A DNA stretch of 64,000 nucleotides from Dichotomicrobium thermohalophilum (GCF_003550175.1 NZ_QXDF01000005.1:1-64000), one strand, 5' to 3'; shown: positions 16,723 to 25,576, counted from the stretch's first letter. Program-made: numbers and translations. The notes: generated by a model from the letters alone, not told the origin.

Positions 16723-17685
16723 TCACTGCACGGGCACGAAGACCGTGAAGAAGGCGGCGTCGCCCTCAAGCCGGTTTTTCGCGTCGAACTCGTGATACCA
16801 GCGCAGCCGCCTCGACACCGGCGTCTCGCCAATCTGGAAGTTGTAGCCGACGAACGGCCCGACCGCCGCCACGCGCCCCTTGAAGTCGCCAAGGGCAGGC
16901 GGCCCCCCGCTGTCGGCACTGATCTGCTCGTAGTAGTAGCCGACCACGCCCGCGCTGAACTGCTGAGTGAAGCTCTTGATCGCCGCGAATTCCAGATGGA
17001 ACTCGTTGCCGGTCTGGTAGCCTGTATCCGGGTTCTCCGCGTGGGTCGTGAAACCGGCGGCAGCGGACAAATCCAGCCCGATATTCGGGTCGAGCCATGT
17101 AACCGCCGCGGTCACGTCCAGCCCCCATCGGTTGAAGCCGATGTCTGCAGCGGAATTTTCGTCCCATTCGCCAATCGGAATGTTGAGCAAGGCGCCGACA
17201 TTCCAGTGCCAGTTGCCGCGGTTCCAGCCCACGAAGGCGGAGGCAACCGGATCGCCAAAAGCGAGTTCATCATCACGGATTGTTCGCCGCAATGCGGCGT
17301 CCTCCGAGGAGAGATTGCCGGCCGCGAAAATGTCCTTCCACCCGATGGGAACGATCATGCCGAAACCGAAATTCCCGCCCAGCACGGTCAGCGGGGTGAC
17401 GACCAGCGGCGTCAGCAGCTTGTAATAGGCATCGGCCTCGACCTCGAAGCCCGCCTGAACCGTCACATCGCCGATCTCGAAGGCGCCTGAGCCGGATGCG
17501 TCTCCCGTGTAGTAGTAGTCGTCGCTTTGCAGATAGACGCCGGGCGGCGGGATGATGCCGGCTTGCGCGTTCTTGGAGCCCAGCAGGTAAAAGCTTGACG
17601 CGCCTTCCGCGGCTTGCGCGTTGTCCGTGTGTAGCGTGCACAGCACGACGCCCGCGCAGATCAGTCCCGCCAATCGACGAAGCAT
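16723..17685 (-). CDS. outer-membrane protein of the phenol-degradation MetA/SphA-like transporter family
   Basis: A 320-aa exported beta-barrel-like protein. The signal peptide ends at NAQAAEGAS (near residue 26). The mature part opens with SFYLLGSKNAQAGIIPPPGVYLQSDDYYY, a pattern typical of the Phenol_MetA_deg / COG4313 family (shown only in part: AQAGIIPPPGVYL). Alternating hydrophobic strands and an aromatic C-terminal end (AAFFTVFVPVQ) fit an outer-membrane barrel. ATG 17685 follows GGAGGG by six bases. It ends only 6 bp from the cytochrome gene's end, tail to tail. It may carry the hydrophobic or sulfated substrate of this group across the outer membrane. Confidence 0.75.
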   Translation of the reverse strand: MLRRLAGLICAGVVLCTLHTDNAQAAEGASSFYLLGSKNAQAGIIPPPGVYLQSDDYYYTGDASGSGAFEIGDVTVQAGFEVEADAYYKLLTPLVVTPLTVLGGNFGFGMIVPIGWKDIFAAGNLSSEDAALRRTIRDDELAFGDPVASAFVGWNRGNWHWNVGALLNIPIGEWDENSAADIGFNRWGLDVTAAVTWLDPNIGLDLSAAAGFTTHAENPDTGYQTGNEFHLEFAAIKSFTQQFSAGVVGYYYEQISADSGGPPALGDFKGRVAAVGPFVGYNFQIGETPVSRRLRWYHEFDAKNRLEGDAAFFTVFVPVQ

Positions 17686-18323
17686 CGTTGTCCCTCCAGT
17701 GCCCGGCGTGTGTGGCATAGGAACACACGCTCAGATTGCATACCGGGACTTTCCGCAACGAATCAGGGCACGTCAACGTGGAGCGGGTGCGCTTCACGCC
17801 ATTCACGCGCAAGCACGCGCGCTTTACCCGCTGATGGTGTAGCGGGGACACAGAATTGGGGTCGCCGCATCAGCCCGAAGCGCGGTGCTTGAGGCTTTTG
17901 CCGGTGCACGCATCACCACGCCGCGCAAGCGCGGGCCGCCCGCGGGGACCGGGGGACAAGCCTCCAATCTGCTTGGCGTTTCGTCTCCAAGTCATCGCGG
18001 ATAAGCTTACAAGAGGTGAGCCTGCTCGTGGCAACTGAGGACGTACCTTGCCGAGCGACGCCGCCTCGGGGTGAACTGGTGCGCTCCTCGGCTTGGTGCT
18101 TGCCGTCAGCCACTGCCACCCTGCCGATGTCTGCCGTGTCCATGGCCGGATATGTGCCGCTCTCGAACCTCCGGCGCGTTTTTCCAATGATTTGCGACAG
18201 TAGCGACACAGCCGCCACCCTGGTCGCTGGCCTGGGTTAGCGTCGTGGACCCCGGGCTTCTCCGGGTCACCGCTCGCTCGGGCCGACCGCTGACGCGTTG
18301 GCGCATCGCGCGGTCGCCGGGCA
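17686..18323. other. gene-poor stretch upstream of the barrel gene and downstream of the ebo genes
   Basis: The 638 bp hold no coding region I can support. The longest open frames (minus 17913-18218 and 17870-18784) lack known motifs and run antisense to or through real genes. A short imperfect hairpin (GACCCCGG...CCGGGTC, ~18248-18267) lies 60 bp past the TatD-like gene and could end its transcript. Confidence 0.4.
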
Positions 18324-19262
18324 CTACCTGATGATGAGCTTGTCTTCCGCCTGCGCGGGCGACACTGGCTCCTCGATGCGCGGGGCGGCGCCGCCGCGCA
18401 GGATCGAGTTTCCGGCATACAGCGTGCGCTGATCAATTGGCGACGGGTTGAGCCAGTCCTCTTCGGACATCTGGCCGCTCTGGCCATACGCCGCGAGCGC
18501 GTTCGCGTAGCAGGCCTTGTGGATTTGCTCCTGCGGAATGCCGCGCTCGGCTGCGAGCTTCGCCGTCTTGGGAACGGCAAGGCTATCCGAGACGCCCCAG
18601 TCGCAGGCCGAATCCACGATGATCCGCTCCGCCCCGTACTGCTTGAGCAGTTCGACCATCCGCTCGTTGCCCATCTTCGAGCCGGGATAGATCGAGAAGG
18701 CGGCCCAGAAGCCGCGCTGCAGCGTCTCGGCGATGGTCTCCTCGTTGTTGTGGTCGACGACGACCTTGTCCGGCGGCAAGCCATGTTCCTCCACCACGTC
18801 CATCGAGCGCGATGTGCCGCGCTTCTTGTCGCGATGCGGCGTGTGGATCATCACGGGCAGGTCGAGTTCCTTGGCCAGTTCGAGCTGGGCGCGGAAATAC
18901 TTGTCCTCCAGCGGGGTCTGCTCGTCATAGCCGATCTCGCCGATCGCCACGACGCCGTCCTTCAGCGCGAAGCGCGGCAGGATCTCCATCACCTGCTCGG
19001 CCAGTTCCTCGTTATTGGCTTCCTTGGAGTTCAGCCCGATCGTGCAGTAGTGGCGGATGCCGAACTGCCCGGCGCGAAAGCGCTCCCAGCCGACGATGGT
19101 GGACAGATAGTCGATATAGGTGCCGACATATGTGCGCGGCTGGCCGATCCAGAAGGCCGGCTCGATCACGGCGACGACTCCGGCGGCGGCCATGGCCTCG
19201 TAGTCGTTCGTGGTGCGCGAGATCATGTGCGCGTGCGGGTCGATGTACATCGGCGTGGTCAT
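18324..19262 (-). CDS. eboB: TatD-family metal-dependent hydrolase, EboB-like
   Basis: A 312-aa amidohydrolase-fold enzyme. Metal ligands appear as D8-P-H10-A-H12, E in VAIGEIGYDEQ, H in LPVMIHTPHRD, H in VVVDHNNEE and D in IVDSACDWG. It is longer than housekeeping TatD and has the layout of the EboB/'TatD-like' protein of ebo clusters. ATG 19262 is chosen because AAGGAG lies seven bases upstream. The GTG at 19283 would overlap the EboA gene. It directly follows the EboA-domain gene, which supports the assignment. The substrate is unknown. Confidence 0.8.
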   Translation of the reverse strand: MTTPMYIDPHAHMISRTTNDYEAMAAAGVVAVIEPAFWIGQPRTYVGTYIDYLSTIVGWERFRAGQFGIRHYCTIGLNSKEANNEELAEQVMEILPRFALKDGVVAIGEIGYDEQTPLEDKYFRAQLELAKELDLPVMIHTPHRDKKRGTSRSMDVVEEHGLPPDKVVVDHNNEETIAETLQRGFWAAFSIYPGSKMGNERMVELLKQYGAERIIVDSACDWGVSDSLAVPKTAKLAAERGIPQEQIHKACYANALAAYGQSGQMSEEDWLNPSPIDQRTLYAGNSILRGGAAPRIEEPVSPAQAEDKLIIR

Positions 19263-19279
19263 GGCGCGGCTCCTTGTCT

Positions 19280-20149
19280 TCACGCGGCGTCGAGACGCGC
19301 GCTCAAGACGTCCCAGGTCAGGGTACCGTCCGCAATTTGCGCGGCGAGCTCATGCATTGCGGCAAGGCGCTCGGCGGCCAGCGGCGACGGGCTTACGCTC
19401 AGCGCCAGCGCGGCGGCCGCTTGTTCATTCGGGTCGCTGCTACGCGCGGCCTGGTCCAGATCGGCGAGCGCCGCCTCGTCTTGCGCAAACGGCCCCACGC
19501 ACCGCCAAAGCTCGGGCGAGACCGGCCGCCCGGCCGCCCAGCGCTCATGGGCATAGTCGCGCAGCATCTGCGCCAGTTCCGCATTGGCCCGCTCATCCAG
19601 CCCCTGGATCGGGTGCAGCCGGCTGTCCACGAACAGCGCCTTGAGCACCATGTGGTTCCAGCGCGACTCGTCAAAATACAGGCGCGGATAGGGGTTATTG
19701 TGCGCGACCGCCTCGAAGATCGCGCGCATGTTCGATCGCACGCCCTCGGCGGCCTGGGGCTCCAGCGCCTCGGGCGACGGGTAGAGGATCAGCCCGCGAT
19801 AGAACGCAATCGCCTCCGCCACGTCGGCTGTTCGGCAGAGCTGGCGGAAGCGCTCGGGAAAGTCGTTGCGGCCCGCGACGGTCTGCAAGAGGGTCAGGAC
19901 GCGAGCGGTGCCGTCGACGCTCCACCCTTGCGGGGACCACCCCGGCTGCACGCGTTCAGCAGCAGCAAGGTCGTCGGCGGTGAGATCGAGATCGGCCTTC
20001 CCGAGCTTGCGCGGGATCAGCCCCAGCGTGATGAAGAGGTCTTTCTCCGGCGTCGCTGCGCCTGCGGCATTGCGCTCCTCAAGCCATTGCCAGTGCTCGG
20101 GCGGAAGCTGGCGCTGAAGCCAGCCTTGCATCAGATCGCGTGCTGTCAT
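19280..20149 (-). CDS. eboA: EboA-domain protein
   Basis: A 289-aa helical protein of the EboA domain family, for which no activity is established. Characteristic stretches are LFITLGLIPRKLGKADL near residue 40, AIAFYRGLILYPSPEAL, MRAIFEAVAHNNPYPRLYFDE (in part) and WNHMVLKALFVDSRLHPI. It has no signal peptide or membrane segment. It starts the minus-strand eboA-eboB unit and is divergent from the eboF-like gene 149 bp away. All six ebo components lie within 7 kb, so the assignment is firm even though the function is not. Confidence 0.82.
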   Translation of the reverse strand: MTARDLMQGWLQRQLPPEHWQWLEERNAAGAATPEKDLFITLGLIPRKLGKADLDLTADDLAAAERVQPGWSPQGWSVDGTARVLTLLQTVAGRNDFPERFRQLCRTADVAEAIAFYRGLILYPSPEALEPQAAEGVRSNMRAIFEAVAHNNPYPRLYFDESRWNHMVLKALFVDSRLHPIQGLDERANAELAQMLRDYAHERWAAGRPVSPELWRCVGPFAQDEAALADLDQAARSSDPNEQAAAALALSVSPSPLAAERLAAMHELAAQIADGTLTWDVLSARLDAA

Positions 20150-20298
20150 GACCGGGCCTCTATCGTTTTCTGAAAGCGTTGTTCGGCCCGTTGCTTCATC
20201 GGCTTGTTATCTTTAAGCATCTCACCGAGCACGGTAGCCAACAGCCGCCAGCTTGTGAAGGGCAGATCACCGCCAGGTATCACCGGCATCGCGGGGAG

Positions 20299-21690
20299 AT
20301 GATGACACCGACACTGGTCATCCTGGTCGTCGGGCTTTCGCCCGATCTTGTGGGAGAGCACACGCCGAACCTGTCGCGTCTCGCCAAACAGGGCGGCATG
20401 CGCCCGATGAAGCCCGTGTTGCCCGCCGTCACCTGTAGCGTTCAGTCCACGCTGATGACCGGCCGGCCGCCTTCGGGCCATGGCGCTGTCGCCAACGGCT
20501 GGTACTTCCGCGATCTCGCCGAGGTGCTGCTCTGGCGGCAGCCGGACATGCTGATCGACGGCGAGATGATCTGGGAAGCGGGCCGCAACCGCGATCCCGA
20601 CTTCACCTGCGCCAAGATGTTCTGGTGGTACAACATGTACTCCAGCGCGGACTGGAGCGCGACGCCCCGCCCGATGTACCCCGCCGATGGCCGGAAGATC
20701 CCCGATCACTACGCGCAGCCGCAATCGCTGCGCGACGAGCTGAACGACAAGCTGGGCATGTTCCCGCTGTTCAAGTTCTGGGGGCCGGCGACCGACATCT
20801 CGTCCAGCGAGTGGATCGCCGATTCGACCATCCACGTGTTGGAGACGCGCCAGCCGACGCTCGCCCTGACCTACTTGCCGCATCTGGATTACAACCTCCA
20901 GCGGCTGGGACCGGACCTGTCGCATCCGCGGCTGCAAGAAGATCTCCGGGAAGTCGACGCGGTTTGCGGGAGATTGATGGAGGCAGCGGAACGTGAGGGC
21001 CGGCATGTCATCGTGGTTTCGGAATACGGCATCACGCCCGCAACCGACGCGGTGCACATCAACCGCGCCCTGCGCGAAGCCGGCCTGATCGCCTGGCGCG
21101 AGGAAATGGGGCGCGAGGCATTCGACCCCGGCGCCTCCGAAGCCTTCGCAATGGCGGACCACCAGATCGCGCATGTCTACGTGCGCGATCCAGAGCGCAT
21201 CGCGGAAGTGCAGGCGTTGATCGCTGGGCTGGACGGTGTGGAACAGGTGCTCGACGAGGAGGGCAAGCGCGCCTACGGGCTGGACCACCCGCGCTCGGGC
21301 GAACTCGTGGCGATCGCCGCGCCGGACCGCTGGTTCAGCTATTACTACTGGCTGGACGACGACCGCGCGCCGGACTACGCCCGCACCGTCGATATTCACC
21401 GCAAACCCGGCTATGACCCGGTCGAGTTGTTCATCGACCCGGACATCAGGTGGCCCAAGCTCGCGGTGGGCTGGCGGCTGGGTTTGCGCAAGCTGGGCTT
21501 CCGGCGGCTTCTGGACGTCATCTCGCTGAAGGATACGCAGCTCGTGAAGGGTTCACACGGCCGGCTGCCCCACAGGCCGGAAGAAGGGCCGCTTGTGATG
21601 AGTTCGCAGCCCGACCTGCTACCCGAGGGTACGGTAGAGGCGACGGGCTTCAAGCAACTCGTGCTCGATCATGTCTTCGGTCTGTCCTGA
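20299..21690 (+). CDS. eboF: alkaline-phosphatase-fold nucleotide pyrophosphatase/phosphodiesterase, EboF-like
   Basis: A 463-aa type I phosphodiesterase/nucleotide pyrophosphatase. The N-terminus TPTLVILVVGLSPDLVGEHTPNL has a metal-binding Asp in SPDL. The nucleophile is T45 in PAVTCSVQSTLMTGRPPSGHG. Further metal ligands are in YLPHLDYNLQ, VVSEYGITPA and ADHQIAHVYV. GGGGAG abuts ATG 20299; the next ATG at 20302 is equally possible. The TTG-initiated frame from 20179 lacks a ribosome site. It is transcribed divergently from eboA and converges on eboC. Confidence 0.82.
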   Translation: MMTPTLVILVVGLSPDLVGEHTPNLSRLAKQGGMRPMKPVLPAVTCSVQSTLMTGRPPSGHGAVANGWYFRDLAEVLLWRQPDMLIDGEMIWEAGRNRDPDFTCAKMFWWYNMYSSADWSATPRPMYPADGRKIPDHYAQPQSLRDELNDKLGMFPLFKFWGPATDISSSEWIADSTIHVLETRQPTLALTYLPHLDYNLQRLGPDLSHPRLQEDLREVDAVCGRLMEAAEREGRHVIVVSEYGITPATDAVHINRALREAGLIAWREEMGREAFDPGASEAFAMADHQIAHVYVRDPERIAEVQALIAGLDGVEQVLDEEGKRAYGLDHPRSGELVAIAAPDRWFSYYYWLDDDRAPDYARTVDIHRKPGYDPVELFIDPDIRWPKLAVGWRLGLRKLGFRRLLDVISLKDTQLVKGSHGRLPHRPEEGPLVMSSQPDLLPEGTVEATGFKQLVLDHVFGLS

Positions 21691-21777
21691 TAGACATGCG
21701 CCGCCAGTGTCATGCTCCCCAGCGCGCCCGAAGGACGTGCCGAGCCGCCGACTGGCGGCCGGCCCGTTGGGCCGAAA

Positions 21778-21799
21778 CCGGCGGACGGATGTCCGCCGG
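21778..21799. terminator. perfect hairpin between convergent eboF and eboC genes
   Basis: CCGGCGGAC-GGAT-GTCCGCCGG forms a 9-bp perfect stem with a 4-nt loop. It sits in the 164-bp gap between two genes ending toward each other, so it may serve both transcripts. There is no T-run. Confidence 0.5.
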
Positions 21800-21813
21800 A
21801 AAGCCAAGAAACC

Positions 21814-21841
21814 GGATTGCTTCGCTATGCTCGCAATGACG
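21814..21841. repeat. copy of the dispersed GTCATTGCGAGCG-type palindromic repeat
   Basis: The stretch reads ATTGCTTCGC...GCTCGCAATGAC on the plus strand, with ATTGC and GCAAT as inverted arms. It matches a short intergenic repeat I know from many bacterial genomes (GTCATTGCGAGC...GAAGCAATCC). Only one copy was noticed in this window. Confidence 0.6.
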
Positions 21842-21854
21842 TGATTCTGGCGGC

Positions 21855-22724
21855 TCAAGTGCCGGGAATGACGCGCTGAAAGGCGATCGTCAGCAGGAAC
21901 CCGGCCAGCGCCACCGCCGCCAACTCTGCGGAGAAAATGCTGATCAGCGCCGCATCATAAAGTGCCATGCCCGCGATCAGGCTCACGACCCCGCGCGGCA
22001 CGTCTCCCGGCGCGCGCCGCAGGAAGCGGCGCACGGCGAGCGCGGCCCAAGTTGCGAACACGGCAAGGATCAAAATCGGGAGAATCGCCCCCTGCGAAAG
22101 CACCGCGACGATGATCAGGGGCAGCGTCAGCAACAGCAGCGGCCACAAGCTGCCCATCTGGTTCAGCGACTCCTGCTTCGCCGCATAGGTCAGCCCCGCC
22201 GTGTAGCTCCATAGGCCGAGGGCGGCCAGCAGCACGGGCGTTTCTGCGGGCCCGGCGACCGCCGCCGCCGCGATCAGGTACACCAGAAACCGGCAGGCGC
22301 CCATAATGACAGGCGCGAGCGTGGTGCGCTTGTGCAACCAGTCATAGAGCAGGATAGCGCCGGCGAGTGCGACACCCAGCCAGCCCGCGGCCGCGCTCAC
22401 GGCGAACAACAGGAGCACACCCGCCAAGAGTTGCCCCGCGCCCAGCAGGAACACGGTACTGCGGCTGATCTTGCCGGTCGGTATGGGCCGGTTCGAGCGC
22501 TGCGCCGCGTCGATCTCCGCGTCGAACGCATCGTTGAGGAACATGCCGCCCGTGTAGTGAAGCGACACCGCCAGGATCAGCAGCAGCATCGTCGCGAGGT
22601 CGGGCGCCATGAACCGCACCGGCTCCGCCGCGAAGGCCGCGCCCAGCACGGCCCCGGCCAGCAGGTTCGTCCAGACCGTCGGCAGGTTCGACACCCGACC
22701 CAGGATCAACAGCGTGCGCAGCAT
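21855..22724 (-). CDS. eboC: UbiA-family prenyltransferase-like membrane protein, EboC-like
   Basis: A 289-aa inner-membrane protein with about eight or nine helices. The first Asp-rich motif is N64-D-A-F-D68-A-E-I-D72, followed by RSNRPIPTGKIS, as in UbiA enzymes. The second Asp-rich motif normally seen near residue 190 is not evident; the equivalent loop reads LTYAAKQESLN. ATG 22724 shares one base with the stop of the preceding eboE gene, so the two are coupled. EboC is thought to attach or handle a prenyl or polyprenyl-like group; the acceptor here is unknown. Confidence 0.82.
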   Translation of the reverse strand: MLRTLLILGRVSNLPTVWTNLLAGAVLGAAFAAEPVRFMAPDLATMLLLILAVSLHYTGGMFLNDAFDAEIDAAQRSNRPIPTGKISRSTVFLLGAGQLLAGVLLLFAVSAAAGWLGVALAGAILLYDWLHKRTTLAPVIMGACRFLVYLIAAAAVAGPAETPVLLAALGLWSYTAGLTYAAKQESLNQMGSLWPLLLLTLPLIIVAVLSQGAILPILILAVFATWAALAVRRFLRRAPGDVPRGVVSLIAGMALYDAALISIFSAELAAVALAGFLLTIAFQRVIPGT

Positions 22725-23911
22725 CAGGCATTCAGGCGGGTCGTCACCCAGGACAGCTCGCGCGCGATGGCGTCCTCGACCGGCACATTCCGCAAGTCTG
22801 GCGGCAGGACATCCCAGGTATAGGTTTCCACTTCGAGGTGATCGGAGATCGGCGCTTGCCGGTGCAACTCCAGAACCTCGGCGAGCACGTGCTGGGTCGT
22901 GCTGAAGTGCTCCAGCTCGGCAAGGAACAGCGGCACGTGGAAATGCACGCGCCACTCGTCGTAGCTCTGCGCCTCGGCGGCCGCAAAGGCATCGGGCAGA
23001 TCGAGAAACCGCTCCAGTGTCTCGCCGCGCCGCGCCACGACCTGATGCAGATAGGTTTCCTCATCGAAGGCGCGCAGGCGTTCGAGCGTCTCGGGCGTCA
23101 CGCGCCGCAGATGCAGCGCCGCGCTAAGCTGGAGCTTGGGCACGGCGATGCCCGCTCCCCGCAGCGCGGCGACCGATTCCCCGGGGTCTTCGTACTCCAC
23201 GGCGGCGTGGCAGACATCGAAGCATACGCCGAGATGCCGGCGCAGCGCCTGTTCCGCCTGCGCCGAAGACAGGCCGGTCAGTTCACCCATGCGCCGAACA
23301 GAGTTGACGTTTAACAGCCAATCCTGAAAAAAGGTGAGAGCTTCGCCGGTCGTCTCAAGGTAGCAGTGCGGCTCAGGCTCCAGCGCCAGCGCGATCTGCT
23401 TTCCGGTCTCCTCGGAAATCCGATGCAGATGCACCGCATGGCGCAGAAGATGCTCGCGCATCGCCTCTTCCTGTCCGCGCCCGACCGGGCGAAAGGCGCA
23501 GGGTACCGTGCTGATGCTGCCGGTCATGCCCTCCGGCAGCAGCCGGGCCAGCAGATCCGCCAGCCGGTTCGTATAATCGAGCCGCGCACCCTCGGCCCAG
23601 CTCGGCTCATACACCTTCGCCTTCACGGTGGTGTCGTGAAACGGGCCGTAGGGAAAGCCGTTGATCGTGAAGACGTAAAGATCGTTTTCCGAAAGGAGGG
23701 CCGCGAAATCCTCTAGATTGTTTGGTGCGGCCAGCGCCTCCGCCGCCCGCGCCGACAGCCGCAGGCCCACGCCGAAAGGCTGCTCGGGGCAAACCCGCTG
23801 CTTCACCCGCGTGACGCGCTCCGCCACCGTGCGGCGCGTTTCCGCCCAGGTCTCACCCGGATGAATGTTCGTGCAGTAGGTCAGGCAGCCCAGCTCCCCC
23901 CGCAAGTGCAT
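22724..23911 (-). CDS. eboE: xylose isomerase-like TIM-barrel protein, EboE-like
   Basis: A 395-aa protein with a sugar-phosphate isomerase/epimerase-type TIM barrel. It begins MHLRGELGCLTYCTNIHPGETW, which is characteristic of EboE-type members (the CTNIHPGETW part). Putative metal ligands lie in LALEPEPHCYLE, GVCFDVCHAAVEYEDP and VHFHVPLF. ATG 23911 overlaps the eboD stop by one base, so the longer frame up to 24112 is not needed. It sits between eboD and eboC in one transcription unit. Confidence 0.82.
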   Translation of the reverse strand: MHLRGELGCLTYCTNIHPGETWAETRRTVAERVTRVKQRVCPEQPFGVGLRLSARAAEALAAPNNLEDFAALLSENDLYVFTINGFPYGPFHDTTVKAKVYEPSWAEGARLDYTNRLADLLARLLPEGMTGSISTVPCAFRPVGRGQEEAMREHLLRHAVHLHRISEETGKQIALALEPEPHCYLETTGEALTFFQDWLLNVNSVRRMGELTGLSSAQAEQALRRHLGVCFDVCHAAVEYEDPGESVAALRGAGIAVPKLQLSAALHLRRVTPETLERLRAFDEETYLHQVVARRGETLERFLDLPDAFAAAEAQSYDEWRVHFHVPLFLAELEHFSTTQHVLAEVLELHRQAPISDHLEVETYTWDVLPPDLRNVPVEDAIARELSWVTTRLNA

Positions 23912-25107
23912 CAGACTTCTCTTCGCTTTTCCAGCCAGTCTATGGCTTCGAGCACCTTGTCTTCGGCGATCTCGTGAACGTCCACGCCGGTGCCGATGTC
24001 GCTGAGCATGGTCACGGTCAACTCGCCGCCGAGATGCTCGCGGAACTCCCGCAGGCCGCGCAGGACAGCCAGGTTGCCACTCGCGTCGATCTTGCGCAGC
24101 GCCGGATGCCACAGCTTGAAACCCAGATGCTCCAGGAGGAAGCAGACGCGATCATCCTCTCCTTGCGGCAGCAGCCCGGAAAGCACAGAGTAACGCGTGT
24201 CGAGCGCGATGCCGATGGCGACTGCCTCGCCGTGGCGCAAGTGGTGATGCGTGATCGATTCCAGCTTGTGCGCGGCCCAGTGGCCGAAATCCAGCGGCCG
24301 CGCGCTGCCCGTCTCGAACGGGTCGCCGCCATGCGCGATCTGGTTCATGTGAAGTTCGGCGCAGCGCCGGATCATGTAGGCCATCGCATCCGGCGCGAAG
24401 ATCGACAGCGCGTCGGCGTTGCGCTCCAGCCAGCCGAAAAAGTCTGCGTCGCGGATCAGCGCGACCTTCACCGCCTCGGCCATCCCGGCGATCATTTCGC
24501 GCACGGGCAGCGTGTTCAGCAGCTCGGAATCGTTGATGACCGCAAAGGGCGGGGCGAAGGTCCCGACGAAGTTCTTGACGCCATTCAGGTTCACGCCGTT
24601 TTTCACGCCGACGCCAGAGTCGTTCTGGGACAGCACGGTGGTGGGGATGCGAACGTGGCGAACGCCGCGATGCGACGTTGCCGCGACCAGCCCGACCATG
24701 TCCAGCACCGCACCGCCGCCGACCGCGATCACATAGGAGTGGCGGTCGATGCCGTGCTCGTAAACCTGATCCTGGGCCTGCTCGACGAAGGCCAATTCGT
24801 TCTTGACCTTTTCGCCGCCCGGGACGGGGCGCGGCGGCGCCACCAGCGTCATGCGGTTGCCGTGGGCCGTGGCGTATTCGGCGATCCGGGACGGGAGGTC
24901 GGGCGCGCAGGCCAGCAGGCCGTCATCGACAAAGACGAGACAGCGGTGCTGCTTGTCCGGTTCAAAACGTGTCAGCGTGTCGATCAGCGCCGGGTTGTCC
25001 GGACGAAACACGCCCGAGGTAAACACAACCGGGTACTCGTATGGCACCGAAAACCGCTGCCAGTGGATATTCGTTGCCGATGCCTCTCCCGTCTCAACTC
25101 TGCTCAT
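23911..25107 (-). CDS. eboD: 3-dehydroquinate synthase-like cyclase, EboD-like
   Basis: A 398-aa member of the sugar-phosphate cyclase family. The NAD-binding GGGAVLDMVGL is at ~130-140. The IPTTVLSQNDSGVGVKNGVN loop and MAEAVKVALIRD (metal ligand E211) are present, and further metal-binding His residues occur in PLDFGHWAAHKLE and LRHGEAVAIGI. Housekeeping AroB proteins are shorter and have IPTTLLAQVDSSVGGKTGV at this site, so this is a divergent cyclase. It is the first gene of the eboD-eboE-eboC unit. The product may be a cyclitol or dehydroquinate-like ring; this is inference. Confidence 0.83.
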   Translation of the reverse strand: MSRVETGEASATNIHWQRFSVPYEYPVVFTSGVFRPDNPALIDTLTRFEPDKQHRCLVFVDDGLLACAPDLPSRIAEYATAHGNRMTLVAPPRPVPGGEKVKNELAFVEQAQDQVYEHGIDRHSYVIAVGGGAVLDMVGLVAATSHRGVRHVRIPTTVLSQNDSGVGVKNGVNLNGVKNFVGTFAPPFAVINDSELLNTLPVREMIAGMAEAVKVALIRDADFFGWLERNADALSIFAPDAMAYMIRRCAELHMNQIAHGGDPFETGSARPLDFGHWAAHKLESITHHHLRHGEAVAIGIALDTRYSVLSGLLPQGEDDRVCFLLEHLGFKLWHPALRKIDASGNLAVLRGLREFREHLGGELTVTMLSDIGTGVDVHEIAEDKVLEAIDWLEKRREV

Positions 25108-25219
25108 GCCAAACTCCCGGCTGTGTCTTCCGCACTCTCTCAGGCCTTGCCACTATGGCGCAATATCCCGTAGGGAACGAATTCGAAAACAATGATCATT
25201 CTGCGCATGGGAGGGCCGC

Positions 25220-25576
25220 ATGCGTTACATCTCTGGCGCGCTCGCGCTGTTTCTGCTCCTTTTCGCCGTGGCTCAGTACAACGATCCGGACGGGCTGTTC
25301 TGGGCGGTGGCGTATGGGGTTCCCGCTCTGTGGGCGATTGGTTTCGCTTTCGCTCCGTCGGCGCTACGCGGCACTGTGCCGGCGGCGCTGTTCACCGCCT
25401 GCGCGATCATCGCTTTCGTCGGCGTATACTACTTCTGGCCGCAGGCCAACGAATGGTGGCGTCAGGACGTCTGGTGGAACGATGAGGCTGCGCGCGAAGG
25501 GATGGGGCTGATGATTGTCGCTGCATCATTTCTCTTTCTCGCTGTGGCGATATTTCGCACCCGCCGACATGCGTGA
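25220..25576 (+). CDS. TMEM220-family small membrane protein
   Basis: A 118-aa protein with four hydrophobic helices and the conserved motif AVAQYNDPDGLFWAV followed by PALWAI. The C-terminal EAAREGMGLMIVAA is also typical of transmembrane family 220. ATG 25220 follows GGAGGG by four bases. It is divergent from the eboD unit, 112 bp away. No function is known for the family. The location beside the ebo genes may be chance. Confidence 0.7.
   Translation: MRYISGALALFLLLFAVAQYNDPDGLFWAVAYGVPALWAIGFAFAPSALRGTVPAALFTACAIIAFVGVYYFWPQANEWWRQDVWWNDEAAREGMGLMIVAASFLFLAVAIFRTRRHA

Noticed and set aside
17913-18218. 101-codon minus-strand open frame upstream of the barrel gene
   Set aside because: There is no ribosome site, signal or known motif; the composition is like non-coding GC-rich DNA.
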